Part shown: positions 10,665-22,424 of the stretch, in pieces | Position numbering within the stretch: the first letter of the stretch is position 1 | Layout: every line of letters begins with the position of its first letter | Source: Blumeriella jaapii | Lineage: Eukaryota; Ascomycota; Leotiomycetes; Helotiales; Drepanopezizaceae | Assembly: GCA_009599575.1 (NCBI GenBank) | Contig: VWND01000064.1 | Location: forward strand, 496,001-560,000 | DNA length: 64,000 nt | Reading direction: 5' to 3' | The notes under the pieces: generated by a model | The model's input: the letters and a program-made list of their open reading frames with translations, nothing else | Database searches by the model: none | What the model was told of the DNA's origin: nothing | Translations under genes and position numbers: made by a program

Positions 10665-12450
10665 ATGCATCGCGCACCGTCCTTCATCACGATGGGGTTG
10701 TACATCTTCGTCTCAGCACTTACTGTCTCCGCGTCACCTAGCATGGCAGGCAAGCTTGACACCAGACAAGCTGTACCTCCCGTCCCACTTCCTCTGAGCC
10801 AGGTCTGTTTCTCACCATTGGGGCTTCTGGCTGGTGATCGTTCTCTGCCTTGGTGCACATGGCCAACACCCTCAAGCTACTCACGAGCACCAGGCACAGG
10901 CTGACATCTCGCCGGTGATACAGGACGAGCTCAACTGCGGGATCATTCCCTGCCCTACGTTCAGCGCTGCCGATCAATTTGTGGACGTGCGTCCTGGCAG
11001 CGGTCACGAATTCGTCGCTCCTACCGCATCGGACCAGCGCGGCCCGTGTCCGGGGCTCAACGCGGCGGCGAACCACGGCTTCATCCCCCACGATGGCATC
11101 GGCACGGTGGCGCAACGTACGTAGCTCATCGGCGGCGTTGGTGGCCGTCACTGACTCCTGCACCAAGTTGCGACGGGTCTCCAACAGGCCTACAACATGG
11201 ACATCCCGCTCAGCACCGTCCTGGCGACGATCGGCGTGGCCTTGACCGGCGACCCCCTGGGGGGCACATTCTCCATCGGCGGCTCGTACCCGTACGTCGA
11301 TTCTGGCCTTGAGAGCGGGGCCTGCTGACGATTGTCCCCCAGAGCCAGCTTGCTCGGCGGCTTGCTCTCACGCCCCGAGGGTCTCTCCTTTTCACACAAT
11401 GCGTACGAGACCGACGGTTCGTGCACGCGCGCAAGTCCCTCCCGCGTCTCCAACGTGTTCCCGAAAGATGCGTCTGGGCTGACGGAACGAGCAGGCGGAT
11501 GCGTACATGAACCACGGGGATGGCAGCTCGCTGCAGATGGAGCGCTTCATGGCCTTGTACCGCCGGGGGCCGCTGTTCACGTTGGATATCATGCGGCAGC
11601 ACAACAGGGACATGCGAAACTGGTCGGTTCAGCACAACCCGTACTACTTCTCTGCCGTGAGGGCCTCGTCCACTGAAGCAGCACGTGCCCCTCCTGACGC
11701 TGGGTAGCCCTTCGCCGGTCTGGTCGCGCCCATCGGCCATGTCCTCGTCCCTCTCCATTTCTCCAATGTGAGGCGCTCGCCGATGTCCCCGCGCGCCGCG
11801 GAGCTGATCGATGCTAGCACACGGCCGGGAACCCCAATGGCTACGTGGACCGCGCGATCCTCAAGTCCTTCTACGCCGTCAGCGGCCCGGAGACGGCCCT
11901 CGTGCACACGCCCGGCCACGAACGCATCCCACCGAACTGGTACAGACGGCCCTCGTACAACCGGCTGGGGCTCGTCAACGGCTTTGTAGGTGGCCGCCGC
12001 TTCGTGCCCGCGGGCCGGCGAGGAGCTAACGGGCGTCAGTCGGAACTGGGCGTGTCCGCCATCCGCTTCCCGGAGCTGCTCTCGATTGGCGGCAACACGG
12101 GCACCGTGAATGCAAGTGCCCCTTGAGCAGGACCAGAGGGATCGCGGCTGACCAGAGCCCGGCAGTCGTTCGTCGGCGTCAGCACGGCCGACATCTCCGG
12201 CGGCGTCTTCCACGCCGCCAACCTGCTCCGCGGCAACAACGTGGCCTGCTTCCTGCTCCAAGGCGTCGAAGCCGCGACGCCCTCGATCCTCTCCGGCCTC
12301 GTCGACGCCCTCGGCCTCGGCCGCGCCTTGCAGCTCTTGACCGAAGTCATCGACCCGGCGCTGACCTCGCTGGCTTGCCCCACGATGACGACCATCAACA
12401 CCTCCCAGTTCAGCCAGTTTCCCGGACGCAGCTACCATCCGCGCTCCTGA
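10665..12450 (+). CDS. secreted heme-thiolate peroxidase / peroxygenase (Peroxidase_2, chloroperoxidase-like)
   Basis: Nine exons join in one frame: 10665-10802, 10894-11116, 11168-11291, 11343-11430, 11495-11656, 11708-11767, 11818-11985, 12040-12111 and 12166-12450, giving 439 residues. Seven of the eight introns are 50-64 nt. Residues 1-23 look like a signal peptide. The proximal heme ligand is Cys98 in GPCPGLNAAANHG. Glu184 and Asp186 in YETDGSCTRAD match the distal E-x-D site. GHERIPPNWYRR, SIGGNTGTVNSFVGV and a C-terminal LACP are typical of ascomycete members. The family uses hydrogen peroxide for halogenation, oxidation or oxygen transfer to organic substrates outside the cell; the substrate cannot be read here. 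Two introns (11431-11494 and 12112-12165) have GC-AG ends, both with GCAAGT donors; conserved motifs on each side support them. Codons are strongly GC-rich. Confidence 0.9.
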
Positions 12451-12941
12451 TGTGGGGTCTCCGCTCGCGTGCTCCACGGCCGTCGAAAGCACCACTGGAA
12501 ATGCGATGGTTGTACCGATTCGGCGATGGTGCGCGGCGCGGGAGCCCCCATGTGACATTCTAGATGTGTAGATTGCGACTGACCCCCCGCGGTCTCGCTG
12601 TCTCCCGTGCCGTACAGGGAGACGTAGGTACGGTACGGGTGCGAGGGGTGTGGTCTGTGGTGGGTGCGGCAAGGGCTTCTCCTCGAGCCTTCCGGAGCAT
12701 GGAAGTCTTCTGCAAGCTAGCCGAGCAAGTCAACAAACGTGGTGTAGAACAGATGCGTAGCACCGCTCCCAAGAATGCCTTTCCCTCAACGGCCCGTGCC
12801 ACGAGTGAACCCGTCCGGAGAAATCGTCACATCGTGCACACCCACGCGCTCCCTTCCTCCTCTGCCATCCCCCCCCTCCCCATTGATGGCCAGCGGGCGC
12901 GCCTCTCTTCTCCCGCGGAGGGCGAGCGCGCTCGCCCCCGT
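12451..12941. other. intergenic between convergent genes
   Basis: About 490 bp, GC-rich. Long open frames here are antisense or out-of-frame shadows of the neighbouring GC-rich genes. Nothing else was seen. Confidence 0.5.
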
Positions 12942-13632
12942 CTACAGAGCCGCAGCCGCCCACGCGGCCGCGCCCCCGAGCAGCACGGCGCCCAAGTTGC
13001 CCGTCGGCAGCGCCGCCGCCGCGCCCGTGCTCCGGGTCGTGCTGGCGACGGTCGCGGCCGGGATGGGAACCGCCGTGACCGTGACCGTGGCCGTGGCCGT
13101 GGCCGTGGCGATCTTGCGCTGGAGGGAGGAGATCTTGGCCGCGGCGGCGGACTTGAGCGAGGCGACGTGGGACGCGGCGCGGGGGCCGGCTGACGCGGTC
13201 GGTGAAGCGGGTGTATTCTGGGGTCGGCGTTAGCACGGGCTGGGGAGCTGGATGCTGAGAGGGCTGGGGTGAGAGACTGTGAGAAAACAGAGGGGAGGTG
13301 AGGGGGGGGGACTGTACTGGTTGAGTAGGAGTAGGCGACCTTGGAGGCTTCGCTGGCAATGGAAGACCAGAAGCTATCGCCCTTCTGGATTGCCACTGCC
13401 CCGAGGGACTGGACTCTATCGCCTATGTCGTCGAAGAAGTCGTCCCGGTCCTGGTCGTGGGAGAGGCCATCCTGGCCCGGGTCGTCGACGAGGTCGTCCT
13501 GGTCCTGATCCTGATCGTCCCAGAAGTTGGCCTGGTGGTGGGTGTTAGCGGCGCTCATTGGAGGGCGCGGTAGAGACTTACGACGGCGAGGGCGGCCAGC
13601 AGGGCCACGAGAAAGAGACTCTTGAGTTGCAT
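12942..13632 (-). CDS. secreted or GPI-anchored Ala/Ser-rich surface protein
   Basis: Exon 1 (13582-13632) encodes a 17-residue signal-peptide core (MQLKSLFLVALLAALAV). A 50-nt intron (GTAAGT, branch GCTAAC, CAG) leads to exon 2 from 13531 with an Asp-rich segment (FWDDQDQDQDDLVDDPGQD) and SSIASEASKV. The last coding part (13217-12942, 92 codons with stop) is in another frame: SHVASLKSAAAAKISSLQRK, Ala/Thr repeats (ATATATATV), then a hydrophobic end (GNLGAVLLGGAAAWAAAAL) like a GPI signal. How exon 2 joins the last part is unresolved between about 13340 and 13217. Either an intron with a weak donor and GTGCTAAC...CCCCAG acceptor, or a missing base, would do. The role may be structural at the cell surface; the family is unknown to me. 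Confidence 0.55.
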
Positions 13633-14819
13633 GTTCGTGGTGGTGTGAGGTGAGGAGAGAGAGAGAGAAAGCAAAGACCGGCAAGGCACCATCGAAAACG
13701 ATCGAACGTACGGCCTTCTTTGACACCGGGCAGACACCGAGAATATCAAGCCACGAATCTAATAATACATGCCTATCCTCTCGGACGAATCCTCCCCGCT
13801 GCCTCGACGTGCGGGGAGTGGTGTTGTGCCATTGCTCGACGGGGGCTCTCGCCCGAGAAGGCGACGTCCGGTGCCGAGATGTCCGCAGTTCTCATGATGG
13901 GCCGGCGAATCGTCCATTCTGAAATAAGCTCATCTGATGCCAAATTCTCGGAAGCCGGGGATGTTGGCTTGTTTTGATGGGGTCCGCGACGCATGTTGCA
14001 CAGTGCAGACGCCAAGGCTCGCGAGGGCATCACCGTCTATAATTAAGCACCGCTATCGTTTTGGCATCGGCGCTTCCGTGGATACGTACCATGAGAATCG
14101 ACCGACTTTTTAATTATTGGAACATGTCCATAGCTTTTCGGACTCGACGGTCCCGATTGAAGGTGGTGCGTCGGTGGGTGATGCGATCGTGCTATTTGTA
14201 GGGGTTTTTTTCTTTTCTTCGCCATCCTGGTGGGCACCAGTCTTCGGGACGAGACCGAAGTGACGCTGTACGGTACAGTGGAAGGAGGAGGTGCCCATGG
14301 AGAGAAAGTATATCTTCTGTCTGCTGCTCTCCGTCGCAGCGAGTGATTTCTGATCGGCGTTGCGGTGAAGAACCTTCCCACCTCGACTGTTCCGCTTAGC
14401 GAGCCGCAAACCCAAACAAAGCGAGCCACCCCTTCAACATCTCTTCCCCCCGCATGGAAGAGAGATGGCCGCATCGGGTCATGGAAGCCATCGTGATTCT
14501 GAAGCCGGGCAACGCCGGGCATCACACGGATGGACATGCCAAGATCGACCCCATATCTGCCTCTGGAGGGTGCTGCTTCACCTGTTGACTTGACGCTGAC
14601 AAGACACGCAGAGGGGGTTGACGAGTCGCGAAGACGCCGTACGGTACGGTACAGTAGGTGTGCGCTCGCAACGCAACCGGTCGAATTCAAACAGGCAACC
14701 TCCAAGCATGCGAGGGTGTACTCGGAGCCGGCACGCGTGGAGTATCTTCTTTGCGCACCCGTTGCCGGACCATTCTCTCATCTGACCACGCGACGTGCGT
14801 CCCGAGCAAGAACGAAAAC
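13633..14819. other. intergenic, nothing recognised
   Basis: No supported gene on either strand. Short inverted GTAC-centred tracts begin near 14640. Confidence 0.4.
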
Positions 14820-14846
14820 GACGAAAAGGAGAAGAGGAAGAAAAGC

Positions 14847-14877
<31 letters not shown>

Positions 14878-15681
14878 GAGGAAGAAAAGCCAAAAAAAAA
14901 AAGAAGAAGAAAAAGAAGAATCAGATCCGCGAGTCTCCTTCTCCTTACATACCGCACCTGCCTAGCTGCCTACCTGCCTGCCTACTATCTATATACCTAC
15001 TTACGCTCACAGAGATCCATGTCCAGTACACGTCTTCTCGTACCATACTGCACAGCAAGCAATATCATACAGCACATCCACCCACCCACTACCACCACCA
15101 CCACCACCAGCTGATACTGTACTGTACTGTAGGCCGGCTCCCCAGACAACGACGAACGAGTCTCGACACCACGCAAGATCCAACCACCCACCCACCCACC
15201 GCAAACCACCTCCACGTATACGTACATACAGCACAGCACAGCACACACAGTACAGTACATATAGCCTTTTCAATCAGCCTGGCGCGGAAGAAGCCCGACT
15301 CACGGAACCCCCCCCCCTCTATCTGTCTGTGTATGTGTATGTGTATGGATGGATGTGAACAAGTATGCGCTTGCTTCCCTTTTGCGCCATCGAGGCTCTC
15401 TCTCGCTCTTTTTCTTACACAATACAGTACAATCCAATACAGCACAGTACAGCACAGCACAGCACAGTAGTACACACCTACCTACCTATACACGTCCAGT
15501 CTCAAAGCGCGTCCAGTCTCAAAGCAAGCCGCCTCGATAAAAAAGAGCGCAACAGCATACCTATCGCCCCCCCCTCCCCTCCCCTCCCCTCCAAGCACAA
15601 ATCTCTAATCGGAAGGTCTCGAATAGGTGGGTGAGATTCACTTACTTACTTACTTACCGGTTCAGCAGGTCTCTAATACCC

Positions 15682-15683
<2 letters not shown>
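14820..15683. repeat. purine-rich and simple-sequence block
   Basis: Two near-copies of a GAAGAGGAAGAAAAGCC unit with A-runs (14829-14925) are followed by CCA/CAC-rich, TACTG and CAGCACA tracts. Long frames here are low-complexity artefacts. Confidence 0.8.

Positions 15684-15727
<44 letters not shown>
15684..15727 (+). repeat. uninterrupted 44-base poly-C tract
   Basis: Forty-four consecutive C residues can be counted. Such a run is prone to slippage in replication and sequencing, so its true length is uncertain. Confidence 0.9.
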
Positions 15728-16037
15728 ATTCCGTAAAAAAAAAAGAAGTAAGAGAGGGCTCGGCTGCACTGCACTGCCCTGCCCTTGTCCGCCCTCCGCC
15801 CTCCGCCCTCCGCCCTCCCCCACCGCTGGACAGGAGAGATCGACGGATGGCCGTGGTCGTGGTCGGGCGGGTGGGTGTGTGTCTTTCCCTTCCCTTCCCT
15901 TCCCTTCCTTTCCCAGACGAGGGGAGACGGCATTTGGACTGGCTAGCGGACAGCAAGATACCGGATGGCCTGCCTGCCTGCTTCGTCGACCTGCTCCCCA
16001 CTGATTGTGTTCACGTGACACGACTCGATACGATGCG

Positions 16038-16327
16038 ACTACTGACTGACTGACAGATAGACTGACAGATAGACAGATAGATGGACTGACAGATAGACTG
16101 ACAGATAGACAGATAGATGGACTGATAAATGGACTGATAGATGGACTGACAGATAGACAGGTAGACAGACTGACAGATAGACAGATAACCAGCCAGCCAG
16201 CCAGCCAGCCAGACAGATAGACAGATAGACAGGTAGACTGACAGATAGACTGACAGATAGACTGACAGATAGACTGACAGATAGACTGACAGATAGACTG
16301 ACAGATAGACGGACAGATGGACAGATA

Positions 16328-16360
<33 letters not shown>

Positions 16361-16446
16361 TTAGACAGGTAGACTGACAGATGGACTGACAGGTAGACTG
16401 ACAGATAGACTGACAGATAAACAGATGGACTGACAGATAGACAGAT

Positions 16447-16500
<54 letters not shown>

Positions 16501-16560
16501 ACTGACAGATAGACAGATAAACAGATAGACTGACAGACTGACAGATAGCCAGCCAGACAA
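16038..16560 (+). repeat. GACAGATA / CCAG satellite-like array
   Basis: About 520 bp are built from GACAGATA-type octamers (with ACTGACAGATAG variants) broken by three CCAG runs at about 16189-16210, 16328-16355 and 16447-16500. The array contains no stop in one minus-strand frame for more than 200 codons, giving YLSV/CQSI/GWLA repeats; I treat that as a consequence of the repeat unit, not a gene. Confidence 0.85.
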
Positions 16561-17884
16561 ACGAACAAAGCACCAGATAATACGCATTGCGAGCATATGG
16601 ACACACATATATCTATATACACACCTACATACACATGTGCATACCTTATATACACATATACAAATCTACAAACCCTGCCTCTCGATCATCTCTCCTCCTC
16701 TCTACTGTACTCTATCTACTCCATCTACGTACGGTAGTATACTGCTCTTGCCCACCACACACACACACAAACATACACATACATAGATACATACATATGT
16801 ACGGTACTACAAATACTTACATACATACATACAAACATGCATACATACCTACCTACAGTACAGTACAGCACAGTACATACGACCCCGCTCCCTACCCTCC
16901 CCAACATCCCCCTATGCCCTTCTATCTCCCCCCCCCCCCCATCGCACCCAACCCAACAAATGAAAAGGGATTCCAGAGAAGAAGAAGAAGAAGAAAAAAA
17001 GATTCAAGCCAGGAACCTCCCCGCCCCCCCATTAAATGTCACATCCGTTCCGTTCCATGGAGTCATGCCAGAGTCAGTTAGTTATTCGGTCAATCTATAA
17101 AGTAGGAGGGGTATTCTAAGAAAAATGTTGTGTAGACACAGCCCAAAAAGATCTTCGAAAGAGAAAAAAAAGAAAGAAAAAGAGAGGGACAATTTTTCGG
17201 GTGTTTTTTAAAATGCCTGCCTGCCTGCTTGCCTGCCTGCCTGCTTCCATTTCCCCTCTCGGCCTCTCTATCTCCCTCCCTCCGCATCACCAAATTAGCG
17301 AAAAGCCCGGAGGTGCAGAACAAACATGGTCAACGCAAAAGAAAAAAAAAGCTAGCTGAAAGCTGGTCGCTCCGTAAATTATTGCGCGGCGGGGTATGAA
17401 GCAAACGTAAGAGCAGAGGACACGTCGAAGAAGAAAACCAAAAATTATAACGCCCCCGAGGCCAAGCAAGGCCATATGTCAAACAACGACACAGTCTTTC
17501 GTCCTCTCTCCCTCGATTCATGCATTCTTCCTCTCCTGCTCCTTTCTCCTGAAAGAGAGACGAATTGGTGGTAGACGCCCGCAAAAGGAAGCGGAAGCGG
17601 CCACGGAGAAAAAAGGTGACAAAAGAAAAAAAAAAAATCTATACACACGCTCACGACCGGCGGATGTCTACCAGACCACCCACCCCCGATGCCAACAAAG
17701 GAACGTCTCGAAAAAGGTGATCGATCGAACAAGGGGAATCTCCCTTTCGGTCTCCTCCTCGCCACCCGCCCCAGAATTTACCCACAACACCATGCAATGA
17801 TTAGATGCGCCCGAAAACAAAGAACGAACTTTTAGCCCCGTAGGTGATGTGACAGATGGCGTACGCCGCACGGGGGAGGACCCC
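16561..17884. other. intergenic with CA/TACA microsatellites
   Basis: Contains TACATA and CACACA stretches (16590-16860), a CAGTACAGTAC cluster near 16857-16877, poly-C at 16931-16940 and a GCCTGCCT run at 17215-17246. No gene is supported. Confidence 0.5.
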
Positions 17885-20354
17885 CTAAAATTGAGTAGAG
17901 GCGGCAAAGATGCTGGCCGCCGCCGAGGCAGCCCACTCGTTGTCCTCGGCGTCGTAGGGCGGCGTCGATGATGGCTTGTGCCCGTGGGGGGGCGGCTTGG
18001 ACGGCGTCCCCTGGTTCCCGCCGTGCCCGAACAGGACGGCATTGCCGCTGGCGGAGGGCGAGGGGGTCGGGTACGGATTGGACAGACCCATGTTGCTGCT
18101 CGATTGCCGGAGGGGGCGGCGGGCGTCGTTTTGAATCGTGTTCCGGTCCAGCTTCCTCATCGCTTTGCGCGTGCTCGAGAGCACCTCGTGCAGCAACTCG
18201 TCCTCTTCGTCCGGGGTCTCGTATTGCCTGGTGCCTTCGGGCACCTGCGATCTGCGGGTCCGGCTGGAGATGGGTCCGGCGGTCGCCCGGGGGCGTCGGA
18301 GGATCGAGCGTGCCGAGGCAAGGAGTGGTGACGCTTCAACACGCTGCTCTGACTCGTCGCGTGGCTCGGCGGGAGCGGCGCCGTCGCCTGGGGCGGCGCG
18401 TCCAAGTTCTGTTGCACGTTGCGGAGGGCCTTGTCCAAGGCGTCGTAGGAATCGACCTTGTGCGCGGGGCTGGGCACCCGATGCGGGTCCAGGATCATGG
18501 AGGACCGGTTGCTCGACCACGGTCCGCACCCGGCTTGCGCCTCGACATCGATCGATTTGGGGGACATGGGAGTCACGGATTGGCGTCCGGAGAACCTCCT
18601 CGCCCGCTTCCTCAGGTGGGAGAAGAAGCTCTCCTTGGTCCCGCTGGGAGGCGACGCCAGCCGCCGTGGCCATTCAGGGCCGCCTCGGCTTGCTGTCGGT
18701 GCAGATCGGCATAGTGATTGTTCGAGGAGGCCACCGACAGCTGTCGCCCAATCTTCTTGGCCGCCTTGGCATCGAGATTGGCCGGTCGCGGGCCGGCCGC
18801 CGCCGGGTAGGGCTCGTGGCACGACGCCGTCCGCCCGCTCGCTTGGGCCGTCACCGTGTCCGAGAGGGGGGAGATGGGCTTCACGGCGGGGAGGATGGGC
18901 ATGGGCGCCACGTTCGCGCCGCCGCTGTTCCGCCAGGCCGGCGGCGGGCGGGTCTTCGACACGGGGAGCTCACAGGCGGCGGCGGGCACGGGCGAGGCGC
19001 GGGGCGCGACGTTCTCCTTGCCCCCCGGGACCGGCGTGGAGGGGCGGGCGCTGTCGGACCGGCCGATCAAGGACTTGCGGAACCAGGACGCCTTCGAGGA
19101 GAGGGTCGGGGCCATCTCGCTCGAATCCTTGGAGGCGCGGTAGCTGAGGTCGGAGTGCTTCCGGCCCAGGATCTTCGAGGCCGACGACTTGGGCCGCAGG
19201 GGATCGACGGCATCGGCGAAGAAGTCGTGCGCGAGCGCTTGGGTCGACGTGGGCCGACTCTGGGGATCCCACATCAGGCACCACGTGACGAAGCTGCTGA
19301 GCGCGGCCGGCCACTGCGGCGCCTGGAGGATCGTGTCGAGGGCGTGGGGCGCCATCTTGGGGAACGAGAAGCCCAGCTTGCCGGCGAGGCGCGTGCCTTC
19401 CTTCCAGTCGCCGCCGCCGACCTTGGCGCCGGCCTTGTTGTACCAGTTTCCCGGGCTGCCCATGATCTCGCACACCCGCCACACCTGGTCGACCTCGTTG
19501 CCGCCGGGGAACAGCGGCTTCAGCGTCGCCACCTCGACGGCCATGGCGCCGATGGCCCAGATGTCGACGGGCGCCGAGTACTCGCCGGCGCGGAGGAGCA
19601 CCTCGGGGGCCCGGTACCAGCGGGTCGACACGTACGTCGTGTAGGGCAGCTTCGAGTGCGTCTCGCGTGCCAGGCCAAAGTCGGCAATCTTGACCGTGTA
19701 GGCGGGCGGCGTCGACGGCGGCGTGACCAAGGCCGAGTATCGACGGAAGGCGTTGCCCGACTCTTGCGGGCCCGAGGTCGAGACCAGGATGTTCTCGGGC
19801 TTGATGTCTCGGTGGAAGAAGTGGTGGGCATGGATGTGCTCCAAGCCTTGCATGATCTGGAACAGGATGCTCTTGACGCTGGCCACGTCCAGCGATTTGT
19901 GATCGCGGGCCTTCATCAGCTGGTAGAGATTCCCATCCATGTACTCCATGGCGATGTGCAGCTTCTTCGTGAAGGGGTCGAGGAAGATGTCCAGGGCGGG
20001 CACGAGATGTGGGTGGATGGGGAGCGTCTTGAGAAAGATGACCTCGCGCAGCTCCAGACACGGCTGGAAGGATTCGAAGTTCTTCCTCATCGTCTTGATC
20101 GCGATCTAGGGCGACGCGTCAGTTCTTGGCCCCTCGGAGCACGTCTCCCGCGGGCGTGCTTACCACGGTGCCTCGTTTGGCACACCGGACCCCGCCGCAC
20201 GCACGCGTGCCAGCACCACGCTGCCGAAGCTGCCATCCCCAATGTCCTTCAGGACCTCGAATCGGTCTTCCAAGGCTTGCCCGGGTCCGGGATGCGGCGT
20301 CGCGGCCCCTCGGTGAGCCAGGTCGGATGCTACCGTCATGATCGCGGCCGTCAT
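17885..20354 (-). CDS. Ime2/RCK-type serine/threonine protein kinase, interrupted by three apparent single-base deletions
   Basis: Exon 1 (20164-20354) holds the glycine loop (IGDGSFGSVVLARVR). A 58-nt intron at 20106-20163 precedes exon 2, which starts IAIKTM with the ATP-binding Lys. Exon 2 contains HRDIKPEN, DFGLARE, the activation-loop TTYVSTRWYRAPE with TxY, and then a long Ser/Pro-rich tail including FFSHLRKRARRFSGR, ETPDEEDELLHEVL and NPYPTPSPS. Motif order matches fungal Ime2-like kinases (Aspergillus ImeB type), which control sexual development and light or nutrient responses. The frame changes three times with one base apparently missing each time: near 20180 (between ARVRAAGSG and the exon end KRGTV), near 18659 (between ALNGHGG and ASPPSG) and between 18275 and 18330. 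A weaker alternative donor (GTGCCA after the Gly at about 20182) could bypass the first. The gene is very GC-rich. Confidence 0.8.
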
Positions 20355-22424
20355 GATGGGTGGTGTCGCGGACGTGAGACGCGGGTCGAGTCGAACGCAG
20401 AAGTCGGACCGGGCGGAGGGGGAGGAGGAGGAAGAAGAGGAAAAGGGAAAGGGGAACGGGTCGGGAGGTGGAGTCGTCCGTCGTCGGTCGTCTCACTCCA
20501 CGTCGAGGACTGTGGTGGGAAAAAGGGAGTCAGCTAGGGCCTCCCACGCATGGAGATTGATCGGTGCTATCCCACACCAGATGGGCTTACACGAGATTGC
20601 CGTTCAGAAGCCCTTCCGGGAGAGCGGACTGCAATCAGCGGCGCATGCAGGCGAAGTGGAAACCGGGGAGGTCAAGGCGTCGAGGAACGGTTGGGGATGA
20701 GAGGGGAGGGGATGGAATCGGCCGTCGTTGAGATGGGCGTCGTGCGCTGGTGGGACGGTGGGAGTGTGGGAGTAACGAGCGTGTGTTTGCGATGAGGGTG
20801 ACGAGGGGTGATGAAAGGACGATTGGTGTGGATGTCGATGTGTGGATGTCGATGTGGGGTGGTGGTGGTGGTGGTGGTGGTCGTGGTGGTGATGATGGTG
20901 GTCGTGGTCGTGGTCGAGGGGAAAGGTGAAAGGGAAGAAGAGTTGTTTCGGTTCGGGATAGGGTAGGTACGCACAGTACAGTCAGGTACAGTACAGTCCT
21001 GTGCTGTACTGTACATACAGTCTGTGCAGTGTGCAGTACGGTAGGTACGGTAGGCACGGTAGCTACAGTCCTGTGGTGTCGTGTCGTGTCGGGGTCGTGT
21101 TGAAAAAGTCTCGAGGGTCCAGGGAAAGAAGGGTAGGGAGGGCAGGGCAGGGCAGACTAGACCAGGCTAGCCCCAGCGAGGCTAGACCGGGCCTGACCAG
21201 ACCAGACCCGACCAGGCTAGACCCGACCCGACCCGACTAGACCCGACCGGACCAGATGCGACTAGACCACAACGGTTCCCAGGAAGTCGGGGAGCGGATC
21301 TCGACCCGCTCGTGGCTGGAGGGACGACGACGAGGCCCGACGAGGGACCGTGACCAAGAAAGGGACGAAGAGGGAGGCGGAGGAGCAGAGGAGCAGAGGA
21401 GCATCAGGAGCAACAGCAGCAGGAGCAACAGGAGCAACAGCAGCAGCAGCAGCCGCCGCCGAAAGCAAGCCAAGCACAGTACAGCGCAGCAGAGCAGAGC
21501 AGAGCACAGCACGGCAGACCGACCGACCGACCGACCGACTGCCAGTTGACGTGACTGCACCGACTGCACCGACTGCACCGAAGCTCGTGGTCGATGGCCA
21601 CTGGCTCACGGTCGTGGTGGCGGTCGTGGGCGCCGTGGCCGTAGCCGTGGCCGTGGCCCTCACGCTACGGGGCGAGGAGCGGGAAGAGTGGCGGCCGGAT
21701 CAGGGGGAGAGGGGGAGGGGGGAGAGGGGGGAGGGGGAGGGGGGCAGTAGCGTAGAAGGGCAGAAGCGCAGAAGGGCAGAAGCGCAGAGCAGAAGCGCAG
21801 AAGCACACAAGCAGACCGACCAAGCAACTACTGCCTACGGTCCGCTGGAGAAGTCGTTCTGGCTCGGAAAAGGATAGGCCCGTTGCGGGCCTGTAGGTCG
21901 CGTCCGGTGTAGTGAGTGTGGGTGTATGTGTAGTGGGCGGTGCACACCTGCGGAGTGGTGTAGCGCCGGGAGGGTGCGTGGGTGCAGTAAGTGGGGGGGT
22001 GGGTACAGTCGGTGGGCGAGTGGGCCGATGGCTGATGGGATGGCTGATGGGATGGCTGATGGGATGGCTGATGGGATGGCTGATGGGATGGCTGATGGCT
22101 GACGGCTGATGGCTGGCCGTGGGACCTGGAAGTAGTACGGTACCGTACTGTACGTACCGTGCATGATTGGCTGTGGCGTACGGTGCAGCACGGTGCGGTA
22201 CGGGACAGTACGGCCCCTAGAAGGGACGAAGTGCGGCACTACGTTTTATGACCTCTTGGCGTGCATAAAAGGTTCGGCATAAAAGGTTCGGCGTCACATC
22301 GTTGGGTTGGGTTGGGTTGGATTGGGATGGGATGCGTTGGGTTGCGTTGCGTACGGTACGGTACGGTCAAGCTACTTCTTGCGACTGTGCAAGTACTGTA
22401 ATATACAGTACTGTACTGCACTTA
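20355..22424. other. gene-free simple-repeat region
   Basis: GGT/GTC runs (20850-20920), a clustered GTAC tract (20967-21060), CCCGACTAGACC-like repeats (21160-21255), GCAGCA/AGCAGAGC runs (21400-21530) and G/A-rich runs (21690-21790). Frames across these encode only low-complexity sequence. Confidence 0.6.
22019..22110 (+). repeat. 12-bp tandem repeat GATGGGATGGCT
   Basis: Six to seven copies of GATGGGATGGCT; in one frame they translate as repeated GWLM. Immediately downstream are GTACCGTAC tracts. Confidence 0.85.

Noticed and set aside
11644..12672. 342-codon minus-strand frame
   Set aside because: Antisense shadow of the GC-rich peroxidase exons.
16038..16560. possible CRISPR-like or rDNA-like array
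   Set aside because: Units are only 4-12 bp with no spacers; this is a simple compound satellite in a eukaryotic genome.
16011..16655. 214-codon minus-strand frame of YLSV/GWLA repeats
   Set aside because: It is exactly the translation of the GACAGATA/CCAG satellite, with no start context, domain or splice support.
18138..20537. 799-codon plus-strand frame, the longest in the window
   Set aside because: It is antisense to the GC-rich kinase gene, where stop codons are rare; the composition is Arg/Gly/Val-rich with no motif, while the minus strand carries clear kinase motifs.
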